Positions 42,381 to 50,776 are shown, counted from the first letter of the stretch. The stretch is 64,000 bases of DNA from Pseudomonas sp. GV071 (GCF_003050835.1 NZ_QAOJ01000002.1:186001-250000), one strand, 5' to 3'. Notes: generated by a model not told the origin, from the sequence alone. Numbers and translations are program-made.

Positions 42381-42412
42381 AAACCGGCGCCCTTGTGGCG
42401 CCGGTTTTTTAT
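42381..42412 (+). terminator. Terminator after the first DUF1161 gene
   Basis: AAACCGGCGCC and GGCGCCGGTTT form an 11-base stem with a CTTGT loop followed by TTTATT, 20 bases past the stop. Confidence 0.93.
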
Positions 42413-42452
42413 TGTCCGGCGGCGAGCGGCTGCGCGTCGGCGGGGCTGCGTT

Positions 42453-42509
42453 GAAAACGACTTTTGAATGCTCATTGGCTACAGCCAACTGCGCTTCAAA
42501 AGCCGTTTC
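42453..42509. repeat. Long imperfect palindrome
   Basis: Outer arms GAAAACGACTTTTGAA and TTCAAAAGCCGTTTC pair except for two positions, and an inner hairpin TTGGC-TACA-GCCAA sits in the centre. The fold is about 57 bases long. It is unlike the REP family of this window. Confidence 0.8.
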
Positions 42510-42692
42510 CGCCTTGCTCCGCTCTAGCTCGCTCGCTCTGCAGTTGAGAGGGGCGGCAATCATAAAAGCTAAAGATTTGCCTTAAGGGCGTTCGCGCAGT
42601 ACAGTAAGACCAACTGAAACAGTCGGGTATTACTGTTTTCCCCTCTCAAGATTTCCGAGGCTGGACCAGGAAATCGCGCCCGGAGTGCATTC

Positions 42693-43688
42693 ATGAAAAC
42701 CCTTTCCGATATCAAGATCTCCGTTCTCGACCTGGCGCCGATTCGCGCCGATGGCGGGCCGCAACAGGCGCTACGCAATTCCCTGGCGCTGGCCCAGCAT
42801 GCGGAAAAACTCGGTTTCACTCGTTTCTGGGTGGCTGAGCACCACAACATGGACGGCATCGCCAGTTCCGCCACCTCGGTGCTGATCGGCTACCTCGCCG
42901 CCGGCACCAGCAGCATTCGCCTCGGCGCCGGCGGGGTGATGCTGCCTAACCACGCACCGCTGGTGATTGCTGAGCAGTTCGGCACCTTGGCCACGCTGTA
43001 TCCCGGTCGTATTGACCTGGGCCTTGGCCGTGCGCCGGGAGCCGATCAGTACACCGCCCACGCCCTGCGTCGGGAGCGTTCCGGCAGCGCCGATGATTTC
43101 CCCGCAGACCTTACCGAGCTGCAAACCTACCTCGGCCCGCTGCAGCGCAACCAACGGGTGATCGCCATGCCGGGAACCGGCACCGAAGTGCCGATCTGGT
43201 TGCTCGGTTCCAGCCTGTTCAGCGCCCAGTTGGCCGGCCAGCGCGGCCTGCCTTACGCCTTCGCTTCGCACTTTGCGCCACGTTTGATGCACGAAGCGAT
43301 TCGCGTCTACCGCAATCACTTCAAACCCTCGGCGGTGCTGGGCAAGCCCTATGTGATGCTCGGCGTGCCATTGCTCGCGGCCGACACCGACGAGCAGGCG
43401 CAATACCTGGCCACCAGCGCCTACCAGCGCATCCTCGCCCTGCTGCGCGGCCAGAGCCTGGTGCAAAAAGCACCGGTGCAGAGCATGGAAGGCCTGTGGC
43501 TGCCCCATGAGCGGCAAGCGGTAGGTGAGTTTTTTGGTTTGGCGATGGTCGGCGGCCCGGAAACCATCCGCAGCCACGTCAACCAGTTGCTGGAGCAGAC
43601 CGACGCCGACGAGCTGATTTTCACCAGCGACATGTATGACTTCGTCGATCGCCTACATTCCTACGAGGTGCTGGCCAACCTGCGCTAA
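42693..43688 (+). CDS. Luciferase-like (LLM class) flavin-dependent oxidoreductase
   Basis: The 331-residue protein is a bacterial luciferase-like monooxygenase of the YhbW type: [51 protein letters not shown] and the C-terminal [10 protein letters not shown]. It would use reduced FMN or F420 and oxygen; F420 is unlikely in Pseudomonas, so FMNH2 is the inferred cofactor. The substrate is unknown. It is followed by osmC after 73 bases on the same strand. Confidence 0.88.
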   Translation: MKTLSDIKISVLDLAPIRADGGPQQALRNSLALAQHAEKLGFTRFWVAEHHNMDGIASSATSVLIGYLAAGTSSIRLGAGGVMLPNHAPLVIAEQFGTLATLYPGRIDLGLGRAPGADQYTAHALRRERSGSADDFPADLTELQTYLGPLQRNQRVIAMPGTGTEVPIWLLGSSLFSAQLAGQRGLPYAFASHFAPRLMHEAIRVYRNHFKPSAVLGKPYVMLGVPLLAADTDEQAQYLATSAYQRILALLRGQSLVQKAPVQSMEGLWLPHERQAVGEFFGLAMVGGPETIRSHVNQLLEQTDADELIFTSDMYDFVDRLHSYEVLANLR

Positions 43689-43761
43689 GCGGCAAAGAAA
43701 ATCCGAACGACTGCTGCGCCAGTGCCTCTGAACCCTATACCCAACGGCAAGGAGAACTCAG

Positions 43762-44187
43762 ATGAAAAAGACAGCATCGGCCCACTGGCAAGGCGGCATC
43801 AAAGACGGCAAAGGCACCATTTCCACCCAGAGCGGAGTGCTGAGCAAAAGCCCCTACGGTTTCAACACCCGCTTTGAAGACAAGCCCGGCACCAACCCGG
43901 AAGAACTGATTGGCGCCGCCCATGCCGGCTGCTTTTCCATGGCCCTGTCCAAGGAACTCGGTGAAGCCGGGATGACCGCCGAGAGCATCGACACCCAGGC
44001 CGAAGTGACCCTCGACAAGGTCGACGGCGGCTTCGCCATCACCGCCGTGCACCTCAAGCTCAGCGCGAAAATCCCTGGCGCCGACCGTGACGCGTTTGAA
44101 AAAGCCGTGGAAAGCGCCAAGACCGGCTGCCCGGTTTCCAAGGTGCTGAATGCGCAGATCACTCTGGAAGCGACGCTAGAGAACTAA
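43762..44187 (+). CDS. osmC: Peroxiredoxin OsmC
   Basis: OsmC reduces organic hydroperoxides. The 141-residue protein matches E. coli OsmC in length and shows the two redox cysteines, C57 (HAGCFSM) and C123 (KTGCPVSKVLN). The family start ASAHWQGGIKDGKG is present. AAGGAGAACTCAG precedes the ATG. Confidence 0.94.
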   Translation: MKKTASAHWQGGIKDGKGTISTQSGVLSKSPYGFNTRFEDKPGTNPEELIGAAHAGCFSMALSKELGEAGMTAESIDTQAEVTLDKVDGGFAITAVHLKLSAKIPGADRDAFEKAVESAKTGCPVSKVLNAQITLEATLEN

Positions 44188-44213
44188 GGTTTGCTGCAGG
44201 ACCGAATAACCCC

Positions 44214-44290
44214 AATCGCGGCTGGCCGGAGCACCGGACCGGCCGCTCCTACGAATCGCACACTCCGTAGGAGCGGCTTCAGCCGCGATT
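44214..44290. repeat. REP-type palindromic repeat overlapping the antiporter stop
   Basis: AATCGCGGCTGGCC...GGCCGCTCCTACG faces CGTAGGAGCGGCTTCAGCCGCGATT. The CTCCTAC variant. Its right arm supplies the last three codons and the TGA stop (in CGCGGCTGA, minus strand) of the antiporter gene. Confidence 0.88.
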
Positions 44291-45619
44291 GGTTTTGCGC
44301 CGCTCATACCTGTCCAACAACGGCTGCGTCGTCAGCCCATGCACAGCAATGCTCAAGGCCACCACCGACAACGTCAGGCCAATCGCCTCCTGCGCTGCCG
44401 GCCCTTGCAGCCCGTGGTTGAGCACATAGGCCAGGTAATACAGGCTGCCGATTCCGCGAATACCGAACCAGCCCATCAGCCAGCGCTGTCCTTCATTCAG
44501 GGCGCGGCCGCGCACCAGCATCACCACACTCAGCGGGCGGATCACGCAGAACAGCGCCAGACCCAGCGGCACCGCGCGCCAGTCCCAGTGAAAGGCCAGC
44601 AGTGCGCCGAGCAGGGTGACCAGCAACACCTCCAGCACCCGCTCGACGATATCGCCGAAGGACAACATTTCACCCATCAACAAACCGGCCACCACTTTCG
44701 GCTCGTCCGTGTTACTGACCTGTTCCTTGATTTCGTCCAGGCTGCCGCCCTCTTTGGGAATCGCCGAGGCCACTTCTTCGGCCGGCACGCTGGAGTTGCC
44801 CGAGGAATCGAGCTCGGCGTGGCGCAGGCCAATGCCCGCGGCAAAGGCGGCGAGAAACCCCAGCGCGCCGACGGTTTCGGCCAGCCAGTAGGACAGGGCG
44901 ATCAGCGCCATGGCGAGAAAGTCGTTGGGCGAAATCGCCGCATCCCGGTGCCGGGTGCGCAGGTAGATGGCGGCGCGGCCGACGCCACGGCCCAATAAAA
45001 AACCGATCAGCAGCCCCGCCGGAACTGCCCAGAGCAAACGCTGCACGGCCCAGCCAGTCAGCCAACTGCTGCTGTCGCCGTCGTGCTGAAGCCAGAGCAG
45101 GGCGAACAGCACAAAAGGGAAGGCCACACCGTCGTTGAAACCAGCCTCCCCCGACAGCCCATAACGCACCCGGTCAAGGTCGCCGGCATGGTTGACCTGC
45201 ACCAGGCTGGCCAACACCGGGTCGGTGGGCGCCAGTACAGCGCCGATCAACATCGACAGGCCGATGCCAATACCCAGCCCGTAATGGCTGACCAGCGCGA
45301 CCCCGGCGATACACGCCAGCATCACCGGCCCGGCCAGCAGGTAGGCAGCGCGCCAGGCCGGATCGGCAAAACCCAGGCGCAGTTTCATCCCACCGCTGAA
45401 CAGCGAAACCAGCACGGCGATCTCCGCCAGGTGTTCCAGCCAGCCGGCCACCTCGGCAAATTTCATTTGCCACAAACCCAGCCCCAGCGGGCCGATGGCC
45501 AGACCGAAGATCAGGTACAGGGTTGAAGTGCTGACCGGTAGCCAGCGCAGGTAGGCCGAGGCCAGGGTGAGAATCAGCAAAATGCTGCCAAGCACCGCCA
45601 TCCAGTGCAGAAAGCTCAT
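44279..45619 (-). CDS. Cation:proton antiporter, CPA1 (NhaP) type
   Basis: The 446-residue protein has about 11-12 membrane segments and NhaP-like motifs: GAVLAPTDPVLASLVQ, the ion-binding GEAGFNDGVAFP (a paired-Asp type site), and GWFGIRGIGSLYYL. It should exchange Na+ or K+ for H+. A hydrophilic acidic insert of about 40 residues (near AELDSSGNSSVPAEEVASAI) splits the helices in the second half. The last three residues and the TGA fall inside a REP-type repeat. Confidence 0.9.
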   Translation of the reverse strand: MSFLHWMAVLGSILLILTLASAYLRWLPVSTSTLYLIFGLAIGPLGLGLWQMKFAEVAGWLEHLAEIAVLVSLFSGGMKLRLGFADPAWRAAYLLAGPVMLACIAGVALVSHYGLGIGIGLSMLIGAVLAPTDPVLASLVQVNHAGDLDRVRYGLSGEAGFNDGVAFPFVLFALLWLQHDGDSSSWLTGWAVQRLLWAVPAGLLIGFLLGRGVGRAAIYLRTRHRDAAISPNDFLAMALIALSYWLAETVGALGFLAAFAAGIGLRHAELDSSGNSSVPAEEVASAIPKEGGSLDEIKEQVSNTDEPKVVAGLLMGEMLSFGDIVERVLEVLLVTLLGALLAFHWDWRAVPLGLALFCVIRPLSVVMLVRGRALNEGQRWLMGWFGIRGIGSLYYLAYVLNHGLQGPAAQEAIGLTLSVVALSIAVHGLTTQPLLDRYERRKTNRG

Positions 45620-45728
45620 GGATGCTTTCCCCGTCGGTGCTGGGCCTGTCGGGATGACGGCGCGCTACCTAGGTTCGAGGCGGGAGAGAGAAGGAAGGTT
45701 CAGCCCATCGCGTGGGGCGGATATCGCC

Positions 45729-46139
45729 CTACAAGGGCCCGCACTTATCCACAGTCACTTGCTTGAGCGGTTTGCGCGGCAACGCGTACAACCAAGCCTG
45801 GGTAGTCATGGCGGCCGGGCGGGCTTCCAGGCGGTAGCGTTGGCCGGCGACGAAGTCGTACTTGACCTTGAGGTGGCAGGTGATCTGGCGGGGATTGCCC
45901 ATGGTGCCGCCGCCGTTATCGATATCGAACTGGAAGCGCGCGCGCAGTTCATGGTTGCCGGGGCTGACTTGGAAAAAACGCCCATCGCTGACTTTTTTAC
46001 CGTCGAGCTTTTGCGCCATCAGGGTGTTGCCCGGCGTGCTGTACAGCTCGATCCAGGCTTGCTGCGGGTCAGCCTCGGGCAAGGCGGCCGCGCAGGCAGT
46101 CAGGGGCAGGGCGCAACACAGAACGGGCATCAGGCGCAT
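45729..46139 (-). CDS. Hypothetical lipoprotein, sister copy B
   Basis: The 136-residue protein has a lipoprotein signal (LTAC near residue 16; ATG 46139) and a mature part whose pattern closely follows that of the neighbouring gene: DPQQAWIELYSTPGNTLMAQKLD, FFQVSPGNHELRARFQFD, LKVKYDFVAGQRYRLEA, VDKCGPL. It has two mature cysteines, in ITCHLK and DKCG, probably linked. No function is known to me. The start ATG is 42 bases behind the stop of the other copy, and both are on the minus strand. Confidence 0.8.
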   Translation of the reverse strand: MRLMPVLCCALPLTACAAALPEADPQQAWIELYSTPGNTLMAQKLDGKKVSDGRFFQVSPGNHELRARFQFDIDNGGGTMGNPRQITCHLKVKYDFVAGQRYRLEARPAAMTTQAWLYALPRKPLKQVTVDKCGPL

Positions 46140-46181
46140 GGCGGTCTCGTAGCTAACGGTGAGCGGCAATCATGGTGGCAT

Positions 46182-46595
46182 TCACACCTCGCCGCAACGG
46201 CCTTCCTTGGCGCGTGCCAGCAGTTGGTGTTGCTGGTCATAGAGCTTGGCCCAGGGCCGGAAACCGATGCTGCCGGCCACCAAGTTGTAACGTTGCCCGG
46301 CGGCAAATTCAGGGTAGTCGAGCTTGAGCACGCAGGTGCGCTCCAGGCCCTGGCTGTCGGGCCCGATGTTGGTCGGCGCGACGTCGAACTGCAGGCGCAT
46401 ATGCAGCTCATGCTGGCCAGGGCTGACCTGAAAGTAGCGGTCGTCTTCCAGTTCGCTGGCATCCACCTTGGCGGCCTGCAGGGTATTGGTCTCGCTGGTG
46501 CGCAAGTCGACCCAGGCCTGGCTCGGGTCGGGAGTGGGCAGCATCGCGCAGCCACAGAGGCTGAGCAGACTGGCAGTGAGTAGCAGTGGGCGCAT
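46182..46595 (-). CDS. Hypothetical lipoprotein, sister copy A
   Basis: The 137-residue protein has a lipobox (LCGC, Cys16) and the same domain as the gene downstream: DPSQAWVDLRTSETNTLQAAKVD, YFQVSPGQHELHMRLQFD, LKLDYPEFAAGQRYNLVA, and a C-terminal GRCGEV. Two mature cysteines sit at equivalent places. It is divergent from the predicted aminopeptidase, with about 130 bases between the starts. Outer membrane attachment is likely. Confidence 0.82.
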   Translation of the reverse strand: MRPLLLTASLLSLCGCAMLPTPDPSQAWVDLRTSETNTLQAAKVDASELEDDRYFQVSPGQHELHMRLQFDVAPTNIGPDSQGLERTCVLKLDYPEFAAGQRYNLVAGSIGFRPWAKLYDQQHQLLARAKEGRCGEV

Positions 46596-46728
46596 GGTGA
46601 GGCTCCGTGGTCGGTCTGATTTTTTATTCGTGCTGAGGCGGACAGCCGGCTGGAGCGCGTTGCCGGGATAGGGTAGGTTTTGCCGCGTGCTGCCGCTGTT
46701 CTTCCAGCCCTTGCCCCCGGATCGCCCG

Positions 46729-47826
46729 ATGCCGCCCTGCTTATCCTGGTTACTCGACCTGTCGCGCTGGCGCTGGGTTCCGCTGTCCCTGGTTTTGCTG
46801 CTGAACGGTTGCAGCTATTACGCGCAGCTGCTGAACGGCCAGGTCGACCTGTTGGCCCGCCGTGAGCCGATCAGCGAATTGCTGGCCAAGCCCGATCTCG
46901 ACCCGCAATTGCGCCAGCGCCTGCTGCTGGCCGAGGACGCGCGCAGTTTTGCCAGCCGCCAACTGGCGCTGCCGGACAACCAGAGCTACCGCCTGTACGC
47001 CGACCTCGGCCGGCCCTATGTGGTGTGGAACCTGTTTGCCACGCCGGAGTTTTCCCTGGAGGCGCAAACCCATTGCTTCCCGATTGCCGGCTGCGTGGCC
47101 TATCGCGGCTTCTATGAGCAGAACCGCGCACGCGGTGCGGCCGCCTTGCTCAAGCAGGAAGGACTGGACACCTATGTGGCCGGCATCGAGGCCTACTCCA
47201 CCCTTGGCTGGTTCGCCGACCCGCTGCTCAACACGATGCTGCGCTGGGACGACCAGCGCTGGGTGTCGGTGATCTTCCATGAGCTGGCGCACCAGCAGTT
47301 CTACCTACCGGGCGACACCGCATTCAATGAGTCCTACGCCAGCTTTGTCGAGACCGAGGGGCTACGCCAATGGCGCGCGGCAAAAGGCCTGAAGGCCGCG
47401 GAAAACGGCGCGCGCGAGCGTCAGCGTGAACAGTTCAGCAGCTTGGTATTGGCCAGCCGCGAACGCTTGCAGAGCCTCTACACCAGCGGCCAGACCGAGG
47501 CGCAGATGCGCGTCGGCAAGGCCGCCGAGTTCGAGCGTTTACGCGGCGAATACCAGGTGCTGCGCAGCAGCCAATGGGCCGGCGACGGACGCTATGACGC
47601 GTGGATGTACGGCCCGCTGAACAACGCCAAGCTGCTGCCATTTGGCTTGTATGACCAATGGCAACCGGCGTTTGCGGCGCTGTTTGTGGAGGTGAACGGG
47701 GATTGGCCGAGGTTTTATGCGGCGGTGAAGGCCTTGGGGGAGTTGCCGGATGACCAGCGGCAGAAACGCCTGGCGCAGTTGCACAGAGGACGAACCGACC
47801 AGGCGGCGTTAGAGTCGAAACCTTAA
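46729..47826 (+). CDS. Predicted aminopeptidase, zinc lipoprotein
   Basis: The 365-residue protein (from ATG 46729) belongs to the COG4324/Aminopep group. It has the zincin motif HELAHQ (VIFHELAHQQFYLPGD) with a downstream Glu in NESYASFVETEG, and an N-terminal hydrophobic stretch ending in lipobox LLNGC (about residue 28). A GTG at 46687 would add 14 residues and is not excluded. A substrate has not been shown. The active site looks intact. It is divergent from the two sister lipoproteins. Confidence 0.82.
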   Translation: MPPCLSWLLDLSRWRWVPLSLVLLLNGCSYYAQLLNGQVDLLARREPISELLAKPDLDPQLRQRLLLAEDARSFASRQLALPDNQSYRLYADLGRPYVVWNLFATPEFSLEAQTHCFPIAGCVAYRGFYEQNRARGAAALLKQEGLDTYVAGIEAYSTLGWFADPLLNTMLRWDDQRWVSVIFHELAHQQFYLPGDTAFNESYASFVETEGLRQWRAAKGLKAAENGARERQREQFSSLVLASRERLQSLYTSGQTEAQMRVGKAAEFERLRGEYQVLRSSQWAGDGRYDAWMYGPLNNAKLLPFGLYDQWQPAFAALFVEVNGDWPRFYAAVKALGELPDDQRQKRLAQLHRGRTDQAALESKP

Positions 47827-47835
47827 ATCAAAAGC

Positions 47836-47899
47836 ATCGCGGCTAAAGCCCCTCCCACAGGAGAGATGCGTGCTCTTGTGGGAGGGGCTTTAGCCGCGA
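47836..47899. repeat. REP-type palindromic repeat pair
   Basis: ATCGCGGCTAAAGCCCCTCCCACA and TTGTGGGAGGGGCTTTAGCC are inverted around a short spacer. CTCCCACA variant, as at 38047. It starts ten bases after the aminopeptidase stop and ends 29 bases before the second DUF1161 gene. Confidence 0.88.
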
Positions 47900-47928
47900 G
47901 GAATCCACCACCCGTTTCGGAGCGAACC

Positions 47929-48162
47929 ATGAACAGAATCCTGCTGACCCTGCTGTTCGTTATGGCCGCTGCTCCGGCATGGGCCGCGCCGAAATCCTGC
48001 GCCGAACTCAAACAGGAAATCGAAACCAAGATCCAGGCTGCCGGGGTGGTTAGCTACACCCTGGAGATCGTCGACAAAGCTGAAGCCAAAGACCCGAGCA
48101 TGGTGGTCGGCAGCTGTGAGTACGGCAGCAAGAAAATCATCTACCAGAAAAACGGCCGTTAA
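47929..48162 (+). CDS. DUF1161 periplasmic protein, second copy
   Basis: The 77-residue protein has a signal peptide ending Ala-Trp-Ala (about residue 19) and the same pattern as the copy at 42138: PKSCAELKQEIETKIQAAG, SYTLEIVDK, VVGSC (C24 and C63), GSKKIIYQKNG. The two copies are close along their length. The stop overlaps the stop of the HAD gene on the other strand by two bases. Confidence 0.88.
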   Translation: MNRILLTLLFVMAAAPAWAAPKSCAELKQEIETKIQAAGVVSYTLEIVDKAEAKDPSMVVGSCEYGSKKIIYQKNGR

Positions 48163-48806
48163 CCGCCAAAGGCGGCATGCAACTCGGCCAGGGTGCGGAA
48201 GTGATAGGTCGGGTTTTGCGCCTGAATCTCTTCCTCGCTGCCAAAGCCATACCCCACCGCCACACACTCCAGACCATTGCTGTGCGCGCCGATCAGGTCG
48301 TGTTTACGGTCGCCGATCATCAGGGTCTGGCTGGGGTCCAGCTGCTCCTGCTCCAGCAAGTAGGCAATCAGCTCGACCTTGTTGGTGCGGGTGCCATCCA
48401 GCTCGCTGCCGTAGATCACTTTGAAGTGCTTGGCGAAGTCGAAGTGGCGGGCAATTTCTTTGGCAAACACGTGGGGTTTCGAGGTGGCGATATACAGGGT
48501 GCGGCCCTGGGCATTGAGGCTGCTGAGCAGCTCTGCCACGCCGTCGAATACCAGGTTCTCGTATAGCCCGGTGACCTTGAAACGCTCGCGGTAGAAGTTC
48601 ACCGCCTGCCAGGCCTTGGCCTCGTCGAAGGCATAGAACTGCATAAATGCCTGCAGCAGCGGCGGGCCGATGAAGTGTTCGAGTTGACGCAGGTCCGGCT
48701 CGTCGATACCGAGCTGGGCGAGGGCGAATTGAATCGAACGGGTAATGCCTTCACGGGGGTCGGTGAGGGTGCCGTCGAGGTCAAACAGGATGTTCTGCTG
48801 GTGCAT
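48159..48806 (-). CDS. HAD superfamily phosphatase, Gph-like
   Basis: The 215-residue protein (ATG 48806) has the HAD motifs: catalytic Asp pair ILFDLDGTLTD (I), IATSKP (II), NKVELI lysine (III) and MIGDRKHDLIGA (IV). A cap helix region of about residues 15-90 follows motif I. It is similar to phosphoglycolate phosphatase-type proteins; the substrate is uncertain. It is convergent with DUF1161 copy 2. Confidence 0.88.
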   Translation of the reverse strand: MHQQNILFDLDGTLTDPREGITRSIQFALAQLGIDEPDLRQLEHFIGPPLLQAFMQFYAFDEAKAWQAVNFYRERFKVTGLYENLVFDGVAELLSSLNAQGRTLYIATSKPHVFAKEIARHFDFAKHFKVIYGSELDGTRTNKVELIAYLLEQEQLDPSQTLMIGDRKHDLIGAHSNGLECVAVGYGFGSEEEIQAQNPTYHFRTLAELHAAFGG

Positions 48807-48872
48807 GGTAGAAGCGCCCAAAGTGCGGGGGGCGCCATGATAACCCAGGGTTTCAGCCTCGATGCTTTTGAT

Positions 48873-49775
48873 CTACGCGTTCAAATGTGGCGCCATCGTC
48901 ACCGCCAACCACTCCATAAACACCCGCACCCGCTGCGGCAGGTTGCGCCGATGGGCGTAGAGCAGGGTGACGTTCATCGGCGCCGGCACCCACTCAGGCA
49001 ACACCTCCACCAATTCACCGCGCGCCAGGCATTCACGCTTGCCAGCCACTGGCGCCTGGATGATGCCAAAGCCTGCCAGGCAAGCGGCGTTGTAGCAGTC
49101 GGTGTTGTTCACCGTCACGGTGCCAGCCATGGGCAGACAGTGGCGTTTGCCGTCCTGTTGGTACTCAAAACCGGTCGAGCGTGAGCCGAAATTCGACACG
49201 TAGTGCACCAGCCGATGCTCGATCAGATCGTCCAGGGTGCGAGGCGTGCCATAGCGCTTGAGGTAGGCCGGGCTGACGTAGTTGGCCTGGCGCAGGGCGC
49301 CGAGTGGGCGCGCCACCAGGCTGGCGTCGGGCATTTCACCCACGCGCAGCACGCAGTCAAAGCCCTCGCGCACCAGGTCGACACGCCGGTCGGTGGCGCT
49401 GATTTCCAGCTCGATCAGCGGGTGCTGGTCGCTGAATTCAGGGAGGTGCGGCAGCACGTATTCGCGCGCGGTGACGGTCGGCAAGTCGATACGCAAACGT
49501 CCGCGCAGCACGCTCTGGTCTTGGCGGAACAGGCTTTCCAGTTCGTCGACCTGGTCGAGCATGTCTTTGCAGCGTTCGTACAGCACCAGGCCGTCCTGGG
49601 TCGCCTGCACCTTGCGCGTGGTGCGTTGCAGCAGGCGCGCACCCAGCAGGTCTTCGAGCAGGCGGACGTGTTCAGACACCGTCGACTTGGGCAGCCCCAG
49701 GCTTTCGCTGGCCTGGGTAAAGCTCGCCAGTTCGGTGACGCGGGCGAAGGTTTTATACAGGTCGAGCTTATTCAT
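48873..49775 (-). CDS. LysR family transcriptional regulator of the divergent SDR gene
   Basis: The 300-residue protein has the LysR helix-turn-helix (SFTQASESLGLPKSTVSEHV) and an effector domain from about 90. ATG 49775 (MNKLDLYKTF) is the family-like start; the next in-frame ATG lies 10 codons upstream, inside the operator region. It is divergent from the SDR gene with 120 bases between, holding two direct repeats; autoregulation is likely. Confidence 0.88.
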   Translation of the reverse strand: MNKLDLYKTFARVTELASFTQASESLGLPKSTVSEHVRLLEDLLGARLLQRTTRKVQATQDGLVLYERCKDMLDQVDELESLFRQDQSVLRGRLRIDLPTVTAREYVLPHLPEFSDQHPLIELEISATDRRVDLVREGFDCVLRVGEMPDASLVARPLGALRQANYVSPAYLKRYGTPRTLDDLIEHRLVHYVSNFGSRSTGFEYQQDGKRHCLPMAGTVTVNNTDCYNAACLAGFGIIQAPVAGKRECLARGELVEVLPEWVPAPMNVTLLYAHRRNLPQRVRVFMEWLAVTMAPHLNA

Positions 49776-49790
49776 GGCGCCACCTATTGT

Positions 49791-49844
49791 TCGGCTTATC
49801 CGCATGGTTTGTGCAGATTCTTCGTCTTTATCGGCTTATGCGCA
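49791..49844. promoter_or_regulatory. Two 14-base direct repeats between the LysR and SDR genes
   Basis: TCGGCTTATCCGCA (49791-49804) and TCGGCTTATGCGCA (49831-49844) match at 13 of 14 bases and are exactly 40 bases apart, about four helical turns. They fit the spacing of a LysR recognition and activation site, and the right copy's TTATGC may overlap a -10 element for the SDR gene. Confidence 0.6.
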
Positions 49845-49895
49845 AACCCTACAGTGGCCTCGACCTCACCGCTAGCCCTTCTGGAGATACCCACC

Positions 49896-50654
49896 ATGAC
49901 CCGTAAAATCGCACTGATCACCGGCGCCAGCCGCGGCCTCGGCAAAAACGCAGCACTGCACCTGGCCGCCCAGGGCGTCGACATCATCGGCACCTACCAC
50001 AGCCGTCGCGACGAAGCGCAGGCATTGGTGGCACAGATCGAAGAAGCCGGCGGCCGCGCCGTGATGCTGCAACTGGACGTTGCCGACAGCGCCAGCTTCG
50101 CCAACTTTGCCGATAACGTGCGCAGCGCGCTGAGCGGCCACTTCGAGCGCGACAGCTTCGACTTTCTGCTCAACAACGCCGGCATGGGCATTCATGCCAG
50201 CTTCGCCGAAACCAGCGAAGCGCAGTTCGACCAGTTGGTGAACGTGCACCTCAAAGGCCCGTTCTTTCTGACGCAGCGGTTGCTGCCGCTGTTGGCCGAT
50301 GGCGGCCGAATCGTCAACGTCTCGTCCGGCCTGGCGCGCTTTGCCCTTCCGGGTTACGCCGCGTATGCGGTGATGAAAGGCGGCATTGAGGTGCTGACCC
50401 GTTACCAGGCCAAAGAGCTGGGCGCCCGTGGCATCAGCGTGAATACCCTGGCACCCGGCGCCATCGAAACCGATTTCGGTGGCGGTGCCGTGCGTGACAA
50501 CGCGGCGCTGAATGCCATGGTGGCCAGCAACACCGCGCTGGGCCGGGTAGGCATGCCAGACGATATCGGCGCGGCGATTGCCCTGCTGTTCAGCGACGGC
50601 AGCCGCTGGATCAACGCCCAACGCATCGAGGCGTCGGGCGGGATGTTTCTCTAA
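49896..50654 (+). CDS. Short-chain dehydrogenase/reductase
   Basis: The 252-residue protein is a classical SDR: TGASRGLG (about 9-16) for NAD(P) binding, the NNAG motif, catalytic Ser in IVNVSSGLARFA and YxxxK in YAAYAVMKGG. The substrate is unknown. ATG 49896 follows CTGGAGATAC. The divergent LysR gene probably controls it. Confidence 0.9.
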   Translation: MTRKIALITGASRGLGKNAALHLAAQGVDIIGTYHSRRDEAQALVAQIEEAGGRAVMLQLDVADSASFANFADNVRSALSGHFERDSFDFLLNNAGMGIHASFAETSEAQFDQLVNVHLKGPFFLTQRLLPLLADGGRIVNVSSGLARFALPGYAAYAVMKGGIEVLTRYQAKELGARGISVNTLAPGAIETDFGGGAVRDNAALNAMVASNTALGRVGMPDDIGAAIALLFSDGSRWINAQRIEASGGMFL

Positions 50655-50671
50655 CCCTTTTGTAGGAGCGA

Positions 50672-50776
50672 CGTAGGTTGGGTTGAGCGCAGCGAAGCCC
50701 AACTAGGACTAGGACCGATACGCGCCGGCCGATGGCCGGCCTGTTGGGCTTCGCCGTTGGCTCAACCCAACCTACG
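50672..50776. repeat. 105-base element with long inverted arms
   Basis: The left arm CGTAGGTTGGGTTGAGCGCA... and the right arm ...TGGCTCAACCCAACCTACG are near-perfect inverted copies of about 32-34 bases, separated by about 39 bases with a smaller inner palindrome (GCCGGCC.GATGGCCGGC). It has no coding region. Its right end supplies the stop of the gamma-carbonic anhydrase gene. It is a different family from the REPs. Confidence 0.85.

Larger units (their letters stand above)
42363..42692. other. 330-base gap between DUF1161 and the LLM oxidoreductase gene
   Basis: It holds the DUF1161 terminator (42381-42412), a long palindrome (42453-42509) and an AT-richer stretch before 42693 that may carry the promoter of the next gene. 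No gene of its own is supported. Confidence 0.7.

Noticed and set aside
42369..42563. A 64-codon minus-strand frame in the gap before the LLM gene
   Set aside because: It runs through the terminator and the 57-base palindrome, so its residues come from palindromic DNA. No ribosome site or family match is visible.
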